From the NCBI GenBank assembly GCA_903927005.1, contig CAIYLH010000026.1:1-64000 (forward strand): 64,000 nt of DNA, in the 5' to 3' direction. Under the pieces are notes generated by a model. That model worked only from the letters and a program-made list of their open reading frames with translations. It was not told the DNA's origin and did not search any database. The stretch comes from an uncultured Pseudomonadota bacterium (GTDB taxonomy: Bacteria; Pseudomonadota; Gammaproteobacteria; Steroidobacterales; Steroidobacteraceae). Of the stretch, positions 8,562-17,550 are shown piece after piece. Position numbers and translations under genes: made by a program. How positions within the stretch are numbered: position 1 is the first letter of the stretch; each line of letters opens with the position of its first letter.

Positions 8562-11021
8562 ATGACCGTGGTTCACCTTCGAGTCGCCGTTGCCAGCGTC
8601 ATGCTGGCCGCGACCCTCGCCGGCGGCGCCCAGGCGCAGACGGCGGACAAGAGCATCGCCGCAGGCGGCCTGGACGAGATCGTCGTCACCGCGACACGCC
8701 GCGAGGAGCGCCTGCAGGACGTTCCCATCAGCATCAGCGCGTTCAGCCAGGAAAAGCTGGACTCGCAGGGCCTGAAGAACATCGACGATGTGACCCGCCT
8801 GTCGCCGGGCGTCAACTTCTCCCGCAACGGCACCGGCTCGTCGGCCAACTACAACGACGAAGGCTCGGACATCAACATCCGCGGCATCGATTCGCAGGCC
8901 GGCACCTCGACGACCGGCATCTATATTGACGACACACCGGTGCAGAGCCGCCACATCGGCTTCGGCTCGGTCAACGCCTTCCCGGCGCTGTTCGACCTGG
9001 ACCGAGTCGAAGTGCTGCGCGGCCCGCAGGGCACGCTGTTCGGCGCCGGCGCTGAAGGTGGCGCGGTCCGCTTCATCACCCCGCAACCGAGCCTGCACGA
9101 GCAGAATGGCTACATGCGCGCCGGCCTGTCCACGACCCGCCACGGCGACCCGAGCTACGAGGCAGGCGCTGCGTTCGGCGGTCCGATCATCGAGGACAAG
9201 CTGGGCTTTCGCGTCTCGGCCTCGATGCGCCGCGATGGCGGCTGGGTGGACCGCGTCGGCTACACGCTGGACGATCCGCTCGCTCCCAACCCAAACCCGA
9301 CCTACGCCAACGACGTCGAACGCCGTGCCAACTGGCAGCAGACGTTCACGCTACGCGCAGCGCTAACCTGGAAGGTCAGTGACAACTTCAAGGTCACGCC
9401 GTCCATCTACTACCAGCGTCTGCAGCTGAACGACACGTCCGTGTACTGGGATTCGCTGTCGAACCCGTCGGCCGGCGTGTTCCGCAACGGCAACGCACTC
9501 GCCAACAGCTCGACCGATCCGTTCAGCCTCGCCGCCATCAAGGCAGAGTGGGACCTAGGCTTTGCGCAGTTGACCTCGAACACCTCGTACCTGACCCGCG
9601 ACCAGCACTCGGTGTCGGACTACTCGCAGTACCTGCGCGCGACGTGGAACTACTTCGGCCTGCTGCCGAACACCTATCCACAGAACGGTGCCAACGGCTA
9701 CGCGCCGTTCCAGGACACGCAGCGGAATTTCTACGAGGAAATCAAGCTCGCCTCGACCGATCCCAACGCGCGCCTGAAGTGGACTGCCGGCCTGTTCTTC
9801 TCGCACCTCAACGAGAACATTCCGGAAGACATCTACGACGCGACGCTGAACCAGGAAACGATCAACTACAGCGAAGGCAGCTACTCGCTATGCTCGGAAG
9901 CGTTGCCCTGCCCGAACGGCCTGATCTACACCGGCCATGAAGCACGCATGGTCGACAAGCAGATCGCCGGCTTCGGTGAGGTCGAGTACAAGCTGACCAA
10001 TACCGTCAAGGCAACGGTCGGCCTGCGCGTCTCGAAGGTGGACTACACCGGCACCTACCAGGGCACCGGCCCGTTCCTCGGCGAGACCGCCAACTCAGCC
10101 TTCAGCGCCTCCGAAAACGCCGTCACCCCGAAGGCGGTACTGTCGTGGTCGCCTGACCGCGAGAACATGTACTACGCCAGCGCCTCGAAGGGCTTCCGCC
10201 CGGGCGGCGTCAACACCGGCGTCGGTGGCATCTGCGACGGTGACCTGACCACGCTGGGACTGCCGATCGTTGACGGCCGCCCGAAGCCGCCCAATCAGTA
10301 CGATTCGGACAGCCTGTGGAGCTACGAGATCGGCGGCAAGAACACCATGCTCGATCACCGCCTGCAGGTGAACACCAGCATCTTCTTCATCAACTGGAAG
10401 AACATCCAGCAGAACGTCTACCTGCCGAGCTGCGGCGAACAGTTCACCGCGAACCTCGGCCAGGCCGAGAGCAAGGGCGGCGACCTGAACGTCGTCTACC
10501 GCCCGGTGGACGAGCTCACGCTGGACTTCATGGTTGCCTACACCGACGCGAAGCTCACCAAGACCTCGTGCGCCGGTGCGCTCGTGTTCGACGGCGCGGC
10601 CTGCTCGGGACCTGAGGTGGCGGTCGCGCCAATCGCGAGCAAAGGTGATGCACTGATCGGCTCGCCCTGGTCGATTACGGCGTCCGCCGAGTACCACTTC
10701 GCGAAGTGGCGCGACCGGATGCCGTATGCCCGAGTGGACTTCCAGCACTCATCGGCGCAGAGCAAGCTACTGCCGACACAGAATGATCACAACGCGCTCT
10801 ACGACACGACGATCCCGGGCCTGCCGGTGACCAACAACATCGACCTGCGCGCCGGTCTGCGTTTCAACGGCGTCGACGTATCGATGTTCGTCAGCAACCT
10901 CACCGATGCACACCCGCTGATGTTCAAGTCGCGTGACATCGCCTGGACGAGCGATACGCTGTACTTCGACCGTGGCGTGCGTCCGCGGACGATCGGCGTG
11001 ACCGCCACCTACCGCTACTGA
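8562..11021 (+). CDS. TonB-dependent outer-membrane receptor
   Basis: The ATG at 8562 with GGGGAT upstream gives 819 residues and a signal peptide ending AQAQ. DEIVVTATRR at 38-47 is the TonB-box region. The plug domain follows, with the conserved VEVLRGPQGTLFG motif, then a 22-strand-type barrel ending in an aromatic residue (TATYRY). It transports an unknown ligand through the outer membrane using TonB energy. The divergent amidohydrolase and downstream deacetylase suggest an organic rather than siderophore ligand. In-frame sequence upstream to 8424 lacks a signal peptide and is not part of the gene. A strong terminator follows. Confidence 0.95.
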   Translation: MTVVHLRVAVASVMLAATLAGGAQAQTADKSIAAGGLDEIVVTATRREERLQDVPISISAFSQEKLDSQGLKNIDDVTRLSPGVNFSRNGTGSSANYNDEGSDINIRGIDSQAGTSTTGIYIDDTPVQSRHIGFGSVNAFPALFDLDRVEVLRGPQGTLFGAGAEGGAVRFITPQPSLHEQNGYMRAGLSTTRHGDPSYEAGAAFGGPIIEDKLGFRVSASMRRDGGWVDRVGYTLDDPLAPNPNPTYANDVERRANWQQTFTLRAALTWKVSDNFKVTPSIYYQRLQLNDTSVYWDSLSNPSAGVFRNGNALANSSTDPFSLAAIKAEWDLGFAQLTSNTSYLTRDQHSVSDYSQYLRATWNYFGLLPNTYPQNGANGYAPFQDTQRNFYEEIKLASTDPNARLKWTAGLFFSHLNENIPEDIYDATLNQETINYSEGSYSLCSEALPCPNGLIYTGHEARMVDKQIAGFGEVEYKLTNTVKATVGLRVSKVDYTGTYQGTGPFLGETANSAFSASENAVTPKAVLSWSPDRENMYYASASKGFRPGGVNTGVGGICDGDLTTLGLPIVDGRPKPPNQYDSDSLWSYEIGGKNTMLDHRLQVNTSIFFINWKNIQQNVYLPSCGEQFTANLGQAESKGGDLNVVYRPVDELTLDFMVAYTDAKLTKTSCAGALVFDGAACSGPEVAVAPIASKGDALIGSPWSITASAEYHFAKWRDRMPYARVDFQHSSAQSKLLPTQNDHNALYDTTIPGLPVTNNIDLRAGLRFNGVDVSMFVSNLTDAHPLMFKSRDIAWTSDTLYFDRGVRPRTIGVTATYRY

Positions 11022-11036
11022 GCCGGTAGACTTCAA

Positions 11037-11069
11037 GGGGCGGCGACCGCTCGGTCGCCGCCCCTTTTT
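11037..11069 (+). terminator. Rho-independent terminator of the receptor gene
   Basis: A perfect 12-bp GC-rich stem (11037-11048 with 11053-11064), a 4-base GCTC loop and five T residues, starting 15 bases after the receptor stop. Confidence 0.92.
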
Positions 11070-11085
11070 CATTGCTGGAGTGCCG

Positions 11086-12201
11086 ATGTCGAAGCCGACC
11101 GGTCTTGTAGCTCATGAGCGTTACTTCTGGCACGACGCCGGCTCCGGCGCCGGGTTCTCCAGCGTCAACCCGTACGCGCAGCCCGACCGCCATCCCGAAT
11201 CCCCGGACTCCAAGCGTCGTCTGCTGGCACTGCTGGAAGTCAGCGGCCTCGCCGACCGGCTGGTACGGATCGCGCCGCGGCTGGCGGAACGGCACGAGCT
11301 GGAATACTTCCACACGCCGCGCTACATCGAACTGGTCGAGCGCCTGTCGGCGGGCGCAGGCGGCGCCGTTGGCGACAGCGCGACAATCGGCCCAGGCAGC
11401 TACGACATCGCACGACTGTCGACTGGCGGCTGCCTGGCGGCGGTCGATGCGCTCGTGAGCGGCCATGTGGCCAACGCCTACGCACTGGTGCGCCCGCCCG
11501 GCCACCATGCTGAGCCCGACCAGGGTCGCGGCTACTGCGTATTCGGCAACGCCGTGATTGCGATCCGGCACGCACAGCGCGTGCACGGCGTCGGCCGCAT
11601 CGCCGTCGTCGACTGGGACGTACACCATGGCAACGGCACGGAACTCGCGTTCCTCGAAGATCCGTCGGTGCTGACGATCTCCGTGCATCAGGACCGCTGC
11701 TACCCGCTAGATGCCGGCGGCATGGACCAGACCGGCCGCGGCGCAGGCGCTCGCACCAACCTCAATGTCCCGCTGCCCGCCGGCAGCGGCCATGGCGCCT
11801 ACGTCAGCGCGTTCGAGCGGGCCGTGATCCCGGCGCTGCTGCGCTTCGCGCCCGACATGATCGTGATTACCTCAGGTCTGGACGCAAGCGCAATGGATCC
11901 GCTGGGACGCATGATGTGCACCAGCGCAACCTACCGAGCGCTGACTCGGCAGGTACTCGCCGCGGCCGACATCTCCGCAGCCGGTCGGGTACTCGCCACC
12001 CACGAGGGCGGCTATTCAAACGCCTATGTGCCGTTCTGCGGACTGGCGGTCATCGAGACGCTGGCGGGACTCACCACTGAGGCGGCAGACCCCTACCTCG
12101 ACGAACTGATGCAGATGGCAGGCCAGGACCTGCTGCCGCACCAGGCGGCGGTGATCGACGCCGCCGCCGCCCTCGCCAGCCGCGTGCCAACGCCGGCCTG
12201 A
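11086..12201 (+). CDS. Histone-deacetylase-superfamily (class II-like) deacetylase
   Basis: ATG at 11086, 5 bases after GGAG; the GTG at 11080 is two codons longer and less well placed. The product of 371 residues has the family landmarks in order: RPPGHHAEPD (active-site histidines), DWDVHHGNGT (zinc-binding Asp and His), SGLDASAMDPLG (third zinc Asp) and HEGGY near the end. Bacterial members remove acetyl groups from acetylpolyamines, acetoin-related or other small amides. It is cytoplasmic. APC permeases and an amidase nearby would fit an acylated amine substrate, but that is inference. Confidence 0.92.
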   Translation: MSKPTGLVAHERYFWHDAGSGAGFSSVNPYAQPDRHPESPDSKRRLLALLEVSGLADRLVRIAPRLAERHELEYFHTPRYIELVERLSAGAGGAVGDSATIGPGSYDIARLSTGGCLAAVDALVSGHVANAYALVRPPGHHAEPDQGRGYCVFGNAVIAIRHAQRVHGVGRIAVVDWDVHHGNGTELAFLEDPSVLTISVHQDRCYPLDAGGMDQTGRGAGARTNLNVPLPAGSGHGAYVSAFERAVIPALLRFAPDMIVITSGLDASAMDPLGRMMCTSATYRALTRQVLAAADISAAGRVLATHEGGYSNAYVPFCGLAVIETLAGLTTEAADPYLDELMQMAGQDLLPHQAAVIDAAAALASRVPTPA

Positions 12202-12208
12202 GGTCGCT

Positions 12209-13552
12209 CTAGAGAGCAATGCTGAGCTCGTCGCGATGCTTGAAATGCAGCACGAGGCCGTACACGACGCCGACCGCGAGCCATGACAGGCCAAGCTTCG
12301 TCGCAAGCCCGCTCATGCCCGAGAACACAGCCAGCACGACGATGATGCCGAGTATCGGGCTCGCCCAATGAGCGAACCAACGCGGCGACTTGAGCTTTAC
12401 ACCGAAGTGCACCAGCACCGACACGTGCAGCAGCAGGAAGCCCGACAGGGCGCCGAAGTTCACGATGGTCGCCAGTTCGTCGAGCATGTTGCGCATCGCC
12501 ACCGCGACAATAAGCGATACCACCGCCGTCACGATCATTCCGACGTAGGGCGTGTGGTACTTAGGATGGATCTTGGCAAGCACGACTGGCAGCTGCCGGT
12601 CACGGCCCATCGCGTACAGGATCCTGGCGACGCCAACCTGCATGGGAAGCGCGTTGGACAGACCAATCAGGGTCGCGTAGCCCCAGGCGAGCACGACCGC
12701 CGCCCACGGACCGATAGACGTGCTGGCAAGCTCGTAGGCGGCCGCGGATGGGTCGTGGATCACCAGCCCCGACATCAGGTTGCCCAGGATCCAGCTGACC
12801 AGCACGAAGAATGCCGCCGAGATCATCAGTACCGCGATGATCGCGCGACCGACCACGCGCTTGTCGCCGCCCTCGACCTCCTCGGACAGCGTCGAGATCG
12901 CATCGAAGCCAAGAAAGGAGTTGATGCAGATCGAGGTCGCCGCAAAGACCGCGACGAGCTTGAAGCGACTGGCCTCGTAGAACGGCTGCAGCGTTAAATG
13001 CCCGCTACCCTTGCCATGCAGCAACGCCCAGACTCCCAGTGCCAACAGGCCGAGCAGCAGCAGCACCTGGAAACCGACCGCGACGAAATTCACCCGCGTG
13101 GTCACCGTGACACCAAACCAGTTGACGCCGAGCGTGAACGCCACCATCAGTACGATCCACACCGAACGGTCCACGCCCGGCACCAGCGTACTCAGCGCCA
13201 CGGCGATCAGCACGTAGACCAGCGCCGGGATCAACAGGTAGTCGAGCAGTATCATCCAGCCGGCGATGAAGCCCGGGAAGACCCCGAGCGAGTAACGCGC
13301 GAAGCCATACACCGAACCTGCCGTCGGCAGCGATTCGCTCATCAGCGCGTAGCTCTTGGCGGTGAAGTACATGCAGATGCCGCCGAGCACGTAGGCGAGC
13401 GCTATCAGTCCGTTGGACGCATCCCAGACGAAGCCCAGCGTCGACAGTGGCGCGATCGGCGCAATGTAGGCCAGGCCATACACAATCAGGTCCCAGAAGC
13501 GCAGCGAGCGCTTGAGCGTGGGAGCGGCAGCCGCCGGTGGAATTTCGGTCAT
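12209..13552 (-). CDS. APC-superfamily permease
   Basis: Start ATG 13552 is 5 bases after GAGG and gives 447 residues. An ATG at 13567, overlapping the upstream stop codon, is the alternative. About 12 membrane spans are visible, with YGLAYIAPIAPLSTLG as the TM1 unwound region and a conserved GFDAISTLSEE segment. The family transports amino acids, polyamines or similar cations. It follows the amidase gene by 7 bases, so the two are almost certainly co-transcribed, and the permease probably imports the amidase substrate or exports a product. Confidence 0.92.
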   Translation of the reverse strand: MTEIPPAAAAPTLKRSLRFWDLIVYGLAYIAPIAPLSTLGFVWDASNGLIALAYVLGGICMYFTAKSYALMSESLPTAGSVYGFARYSLGVFPGFIAGWMILLDYLLIPALVYVLIAVALSTLVPGVDRSVWIVLMVAFTLGVNWFGVTVTTRVNFVAVGFQVLLLLGLLALGVWALLHGKGSGHLTLQPFYEASRFKLVAVFAATSICINSFLGFDAISTLSEEVEGGDKRVVGRAIIAVLMISAAFFVLVSWILGNLMSGLVIHDPSAAAYELASTSIGPWAAVVLAWGYATLIGLSNALPMQVGVARILYAMGRDRQLPVVLAKIHPKYHTPYVGMIVTAVVSLIVAVAMRNMLDELATIVNFGALSGFLLLHVSVLVHFGVKLKSPRWFAHWASPILGIIVVLAVFSGMSGLATKLGLSWLAVGVVYGLVLHFKHRDELSIAL

Positions 13553-13559
13553 CTTGGCC

Positions 13560-14987
13560 TCATGCATTCGGCAGGTCGGGGAATCTACTCCGGTACAGGT
13601 CTGAGCCTGCCGCCAGCGAGTGATGATAGGCAACGGCGAATACCGTCTCGTCCGCAAATGGCGGCGCAACGATCTGCATGCTGGTAGGCACGCCATTCGC
13701 TGCCATGCCGGTTGGCACGGCCAGCGCCGGGTAGCGGCTCAACAGGTTGAATGGCGTGGTCCAGACCCACCCCAGGTAGCTATCAACCATCGTGCCGTCG
13801 ATATCCAGCGAACGAATCTCCGTCAGATCAAGATCAGCCGGCATGGTGGTGGTCAGAACGGTCGGGCAGAGCAATGCCCGGACGCCCCGACTCCATAGCT
13901 TCGCGTCGAGCTCCCGATGCATCTGCGAGGCGAGCGCCGCGGCACGCATGATCGAGTTGCGCCGCCCGCGGAACCGGCCGATCAGCCAGTTCAGGTACGG
14001 CGTCCCCCGCGCCAGTGCCTCGGGCCCGTAGCCCTCCAGGTACTCATCGAAGAACAGACCGAAGATCGCCTCGATCAGCACATCGCCAGTCTCACCAAGG
14101 TTCCAGTCCAGCTCGACGGACTCCACCTGTGCGCCACGGCTGCGCAGCAGCTCGCACGCCAGCTGCAGGTTGCGGCGGGTATCGGCGCAGATCCCCGCTG
14201 CCGGGATCGCGCAAGCGATCCGCATGCCATCCAGCTCCGGGTAGGTGGCTGGCAGCGGCTCGCCCGGCATGCCGCAGTAGCTCGCAGGATGTGGACCGCG
14301 GATCACGTTTTGCATCAGCACCAGATCGTCGTAGCTGCGCGCGAGCGGCCCTTCGACCGCGAACGAGAAAAGCTCCTCCCCCGGCGTACTCGCCAGCCGG
14401 CCGAATGGCGGCTTGTAGCCATACAGACCGTTCATCGCGGCGGGGATTCGGGTCGAGCCACCCATGTCGCTACCGGTCGCGAGCGGCGCAAGGCCCGCCG
14501 CGAGGGCGGCACCAGAGCCGCCGCTGGAGCCCCCCGGCGTGATCGACGGATTCCAGGGGTTACGCGTGACACCATAACGGCTCGACCAGGTCTGGCCGAT
14601 CAAACAAAACTCCGGCACCGTCGTCTGCAGGTGCGGAATTGCACCTGCCTGGAGCAACTTGTCGACGATCGGATGGTTCTCCGCTGCCACTTCGTCGTGC
14701 AGCCAGGAACCTATCGTGCGCGACCAGCCAGCGACCGAGGTTTCCTCCTTGATCGCAACCGGCACGCCTTCCAGCGGCCGCTGCGTGCCTGCCCGGTAGC
14801 GCGCCTCGGCCAGGCGCGCTTGTGCCAGCGCCGCCTCCGCGTGGATGGCTGTGGTGGCGTTGATCGACCCGCAAAGCCGCTCGGCGCGTGCCAGCAGCGC
14901 CTGCATCAGCTCCACCGGCGACAGCTGCCGGGAGGCGAACAGGTCCACCGCCTCGCGGGCGGTCAGGTACTCCAGCGGCACGCTCAA
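13560..14987 (-). CDS. Amidase-signature family hydrolase
   Basis: 475 residues carrying the Ser-cisSer-Lys triad: the lysine in PVAIKEE and the glycine/serine stretch GGSSGGSGAALAAG followed by GSDMGGSTR. The enzyme hydrolyses carboxamides; the acyl-amide specificity is not readable. GatA is unlikely because no gatB or gatC is adjacent. The start is TTG at 14987, overlapping the TGA of the upstream flavoprotein as TTGA, or GTG two codons later. It is the second gene of a three-gene unit with the flavoprotein and permease. Confidence 0.9.
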   Translation of the reverse strand: MSVPLEYLTAREAVDLFASRQLSPVELMQALLARAERLCGSINATTAIHAEAALAQARLAEARYRAGTQRPLEGVPVAIKEETSVAGWSRTIGSWLHDEVAAENHPIVDKLLQAGAIPHLQTTVPEFCLIGQTWSSRYGVTRNPWNPSITPGGSSGGSGAALAAGLAPLATGSDMGGSTRIPAAMNGLYGYKPPFGRLASTPGEELFSFAVEGPLARSYDDLVLMQNVIRGPHPASYCGMPGEPLPATYPELDGMRIACAIPAAGICADTRRNLQLACELLRSRGAQVESVELDWNLGETGDVLIEAIFGLFFDEYLEGYGPEALARGTPYLNWLIGRFRGRRNSIMRAAALASQMHRELDAKLWSRGVRALLCPTVLTTTMPADLDLTEIRSLDIDGTMVDSYLGWVWTTPFNLLSRYPALAVPTGMAANGVPTSMQIVAPPFADETVFAVAYHHSLAAGSDLYRSRFPDLPNA

Positions 14988-15706
14988 CGACGCTTGCCGG
15001 GCTGGCGGGCAGCGCGCGGGACCGGCCCGCCTGGAGGCCGCACCTTCGGGCGGGCGAGTCCCGGCTTTAAGCCCGGCTCAGGCAGCGGCACGCCCAGGCT
15101 GGTGCGGATCGGCACCACCCCCGCCCAGGCCGGGAAAGCCACATCGCGCGCCGGATCGTCCGCACCGCCAGTACGAACCTTGGCCGACGCCTCGGTGAGC
15201 GGCAGGGACAGCACGAGCGTCGCGCCAAGCTCCTTGCGGGTCATCGGCCGCAGGGTGGGCCAGCGTCCCGGGAACCAGTGATCGGTGAATGCCTGCAGCA
15301 GCCGGCCCTTCTCCGCAGGGTCCTCGACGACTTCAGGTCGACCAAAGCACAGGACCGAGCGATAGTTGGCGGTATGGTTGAACGCCGAACGCGCCAGTAC
15401 CCACCCGTCCATCAGGGTGACCGTCAGACAAACCTCGCCGCCGGCGGCGTTGGCCTTGAGCATCCGGCTGGCGACGCTGCCGTGCCAGTAGACGCGGTCG
15501 CCGACCCGCCAGTGGAAGGTGGGGGTCGCGATCGGCCGCCCGTCGACGACATGAGCAACGTGGCAGAGCATGCCGGCGTCGAGGATCGAATCGATGACCT
15601 CGCGCTCGTAGACGCCGCGATCGGCGAGACGGCGAACCCGGGTGAAGCTGCTGGGGGCGCCTTTGCGGGCCTTGGGCCGGCTCGCAGACCGCGTCGTGCT
15701 CGTCAT
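14984..15706 (-). CDS. FMN-binding split-barrel protein (pyridoxamine-phosphate-oxidase-like)
   Basis: ATG at 15706 gives 240 residues. The pattern of a beta-barrel with GMLCHVAHVVDGRPIATPTFHWR and SRMLKANAAGGEVCLTV resembles NimA/PNPOx-like flavin split-barrel proteins (FMN or heme binding), not classical PdxH. The C-terminal 40 residues are proline- and arginine-rich and look disordered. It leads a minus-strand unit with the amidase and permease. Role unknown. Confidence 0.85.
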   Translation of the reverse strand: MTSTTRSASRPKARKGAPSSFTRVRRLADRGVYEREVIDSILDAGMLCHVAHVVDGRPIATPTFHWRVGDRVYWHGSVASRMLKANAAGGEVCLTVTLMDGWVLARSAFNHTANYRSVLCFGRPEVVEDPAEKGRLLQAFTDHWFPGRWPTLRPMTRKELGATLVLSLPLTEASAKVRTGGADDPARDVAFPAWAGVVPIRTSLGVPLPEPGLKPGLARPKVRPPGGPVPRAARQPGKRR

Positions 15707-15742
15707 GATGCGGGGGATCCTGAAAAAGGGGCTGACGGCCCA

Positions 15743-16489
15743 GTATGCCGCGATCCGCCTCTGGAAATCCTCCATGCCGACCCCTGGCTCGTCGCCATCG
15801 GCAAGCCCTCGGGCCTGTTCGTACACCGGACGCGGCTCGATCCTGGCGCAACGAGCTATGCCATGCAGCGCCTGCGCGACCAGCTCGGCATGGCCGTCTA
15901 TCCGGCCCATCGACTCGATCGGGCGACCTCGGGCGCTCTGCTGTTCGCGCTGGACACCGCCACCCACCGCCAGCTGAGCATGGCGTTCGAGTACGGCGGG
16001 GTCACTAAGCGCTATCTGGCCATCGTCCGCGGCTGGCCGCCGGATACGCTGCACATCGACCATCCATTGCGCCGAATGACCGACGACGGCGTCATCCTGC
16101 CCGATGAAGGCAACGCGCAGCCTTCGACCACCCACCTGCGTACGCTGGCGCGGGTAGAAATCCCGATCCCGGTCGACCGGTACCCAGCCGCCCGCTACTC
16201 ATTGGTTGAACTGCGACCGACAACGGGACGCCGCCACCAACTGCGCCGACATCTCAAACACGTCAGTCATCCGATCATCGGCGACACCACCTACGGCAAG
16301 GGCACCCACAACCGGATGTTCCGCGAGCATTTCGGCTCGGACCGGCTGCTGCTGCACGCAGTCGAGCTGGTGCTTGCGCACCCAGCCGACGGCGCGACAC
16401 TGCGCGTGCTCGCCCCACCCCCGGCAAACTTCGCGACGATCGCGACGACACTCGGACTCGGCGCTGCCCTCGCCGCGGCGGTCACATGA
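15743..16489 (+). CDS. RluA-family pseudouridine synthase (TruC-like), start problematic
   Basis: From about 15758 the protein reads as a complete RluA-type synthase: KPSGLFVHR, the catalytic HRLDRATSG with its aspartate, and RRHQLRRHLKH near the C-terminus. Length from there is about 245 residues, typical of TruC-like enzymes that modify tRNA or rRNA uridines. No ATG, GTG or TTG lies in frame near the expected N-terminus. The nearest are ATG 15551 and GTG 15560, deep in the divergent flavoprotein gene; CTG at 15761 is in frame. ATG 15745 is one base out of frame, and removing one base near 15753 would join it. The start given is a boundary, not a proven codon. Confidence 0.8.
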   Translation, partial: VCRDPPLEILHADPWLVAIGKPSGLFVHRTRLDPGATSYAMQRLRDQLGMAVYPAHRLDRATSGALLFALDTATHRQLSMAFEYGGVTKRYLAIVRGWPPDTLHIDHPLRRMTDDGVILPDEGNAQPSTTHLRTLARVEIPIPVDRYPAARYSLVELRPTTGRRHQLRRHLKHVSHPIIGDTTYGKGTHNRMFREHFGSDRLLLHAVELVLAHPADGATLRVLAPPPANFATIATTLGLGAALAAAVT

Positions 16490-17385
16490 GCCCTCACTGG
16501 CTTGCGATCCTGAACCCGGCTGCCGGCCGGGGCCGCGCAGCCCGGCTCTGGCCACGCTACGCCGCAGCCCTTGCCGCCCGCGGCATTAACATCGAGCTGC
16601 AGACGACCAGCGGCCCCGGCGAGGCGACCTGCCTTGCGCGCGAGGCGATCGCCGCGGGGCAGTCGAGGATTCTTGCTATAGGTGGCGATGGCACGCTGCA
16701 CGAGGTGCTTAACGGCCTGATCGGCGCCCCGACCCGAGCAACGCTCGCGCTCGCCCCTTGCGGCACCGGCAACGACTGGGCACGCGGCCGGGCGATTCCA
16801 CGCCGCCCAGCGGCTTTTGCCGCGATGCTGGCCGCGGGACGCACGCTCGCCCACGACGTCGGCGCCATCGAGTACGTGGCCGACAACGGCCTCCAGACCC
16901 GCTACTTCATCAACCTCGCCGGTGTCGGCTACGATGCCTACGTGCTTGAGCAGCTGCCGCGTCGCGGGCCCCGCGCACTGGCGTATCTCACCGCCGTAGC
17001 CGCAGGCCTCATACGCTATCGCCCGCCGCTGACACAGATCGCCGCCGCCGGCGAGCGGCTCTCCGGACGCTACTTCGCAACGTTCGCGGCCCTGGGGCGC
17101 TACGCCGGTGGTGGCATGCAGTTTGCCCCGCGCGCACGACCAGACGACGGCCTCTTGGACCTCGTGACCATCGATCACCTCGGGGTACTGGCCACGCTCC
17201 GGCGCCTGCCGTCGATCTACAGCGGCCGACTGCTGCAGGATCCGGCCGTCCACTGGCGGCAGGTCGCAGCGCTGTCGATTAACACCGATCCGCCGGCCCG
17301 CATCGAGGCCGATGGCCAGTTGCTCGGCAATACGCCGGCGACAATCCACGTGCTGCGTGGCGCCATCGACACCGTCGTGCCGTAG
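16486..17385 (+). CDS. Diacylglycerol kinase/YegS-like lipid kinase
   Basis: 299 residues. N-terminal LNPAAGRG and GGDGTLHEVLNGL (66-78) define the nucleotide-binding DAGK catalytic fold, and CGTGNDWAR is the following conserved turn. Members phosphorylate diacylglycerol or related lipids at the inner membrane. The ATG overlaps the TGA of the pseudouridine synthase (ATGA), so the two are probably translated from one message. Confidence 0.93.
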   Translation: MSPHWLAILNPAAGRGRAARLWPRYAAALAARGINIELQTTSGPGEATCLAREAIAAGQSRILAIGGDGTLHEVLNGLIGAPTRATLALAPCGTGNDWARGRAIPRRPAAFAAMLAAGRTLAHDVGAIEYVADNGLQTRYFINLAGVGYDAYVLEQLPRRGPRALAYLTAVAAGLIRYRPPLTQIAAAGERLSGRYFATFAALGRYAGGGMQFAPRARPDDGLLDLVTIDHLGVLATLRRLPSIYSGRLLQDPAVHWRQVAALSINTDPPARIEADGQLLGNTPATIHVLRGAIDTVVP

Positions 17386-17550
17386 CGGCGTGCTGACGAC
17401 GCGTGGTAGCGTCCACCGGCCGGGCCGCGCACGACGCGTGCGCAGCGGTGGGTCGCAACCGACAACTGCGAATCTTCCTTGAAGCCTCCGCGAGTCGCCC
17501 AGCCGGTCATGCACCACGCCCGTCGCCTTCAGTAGCTGCTGCTGCTGCTA

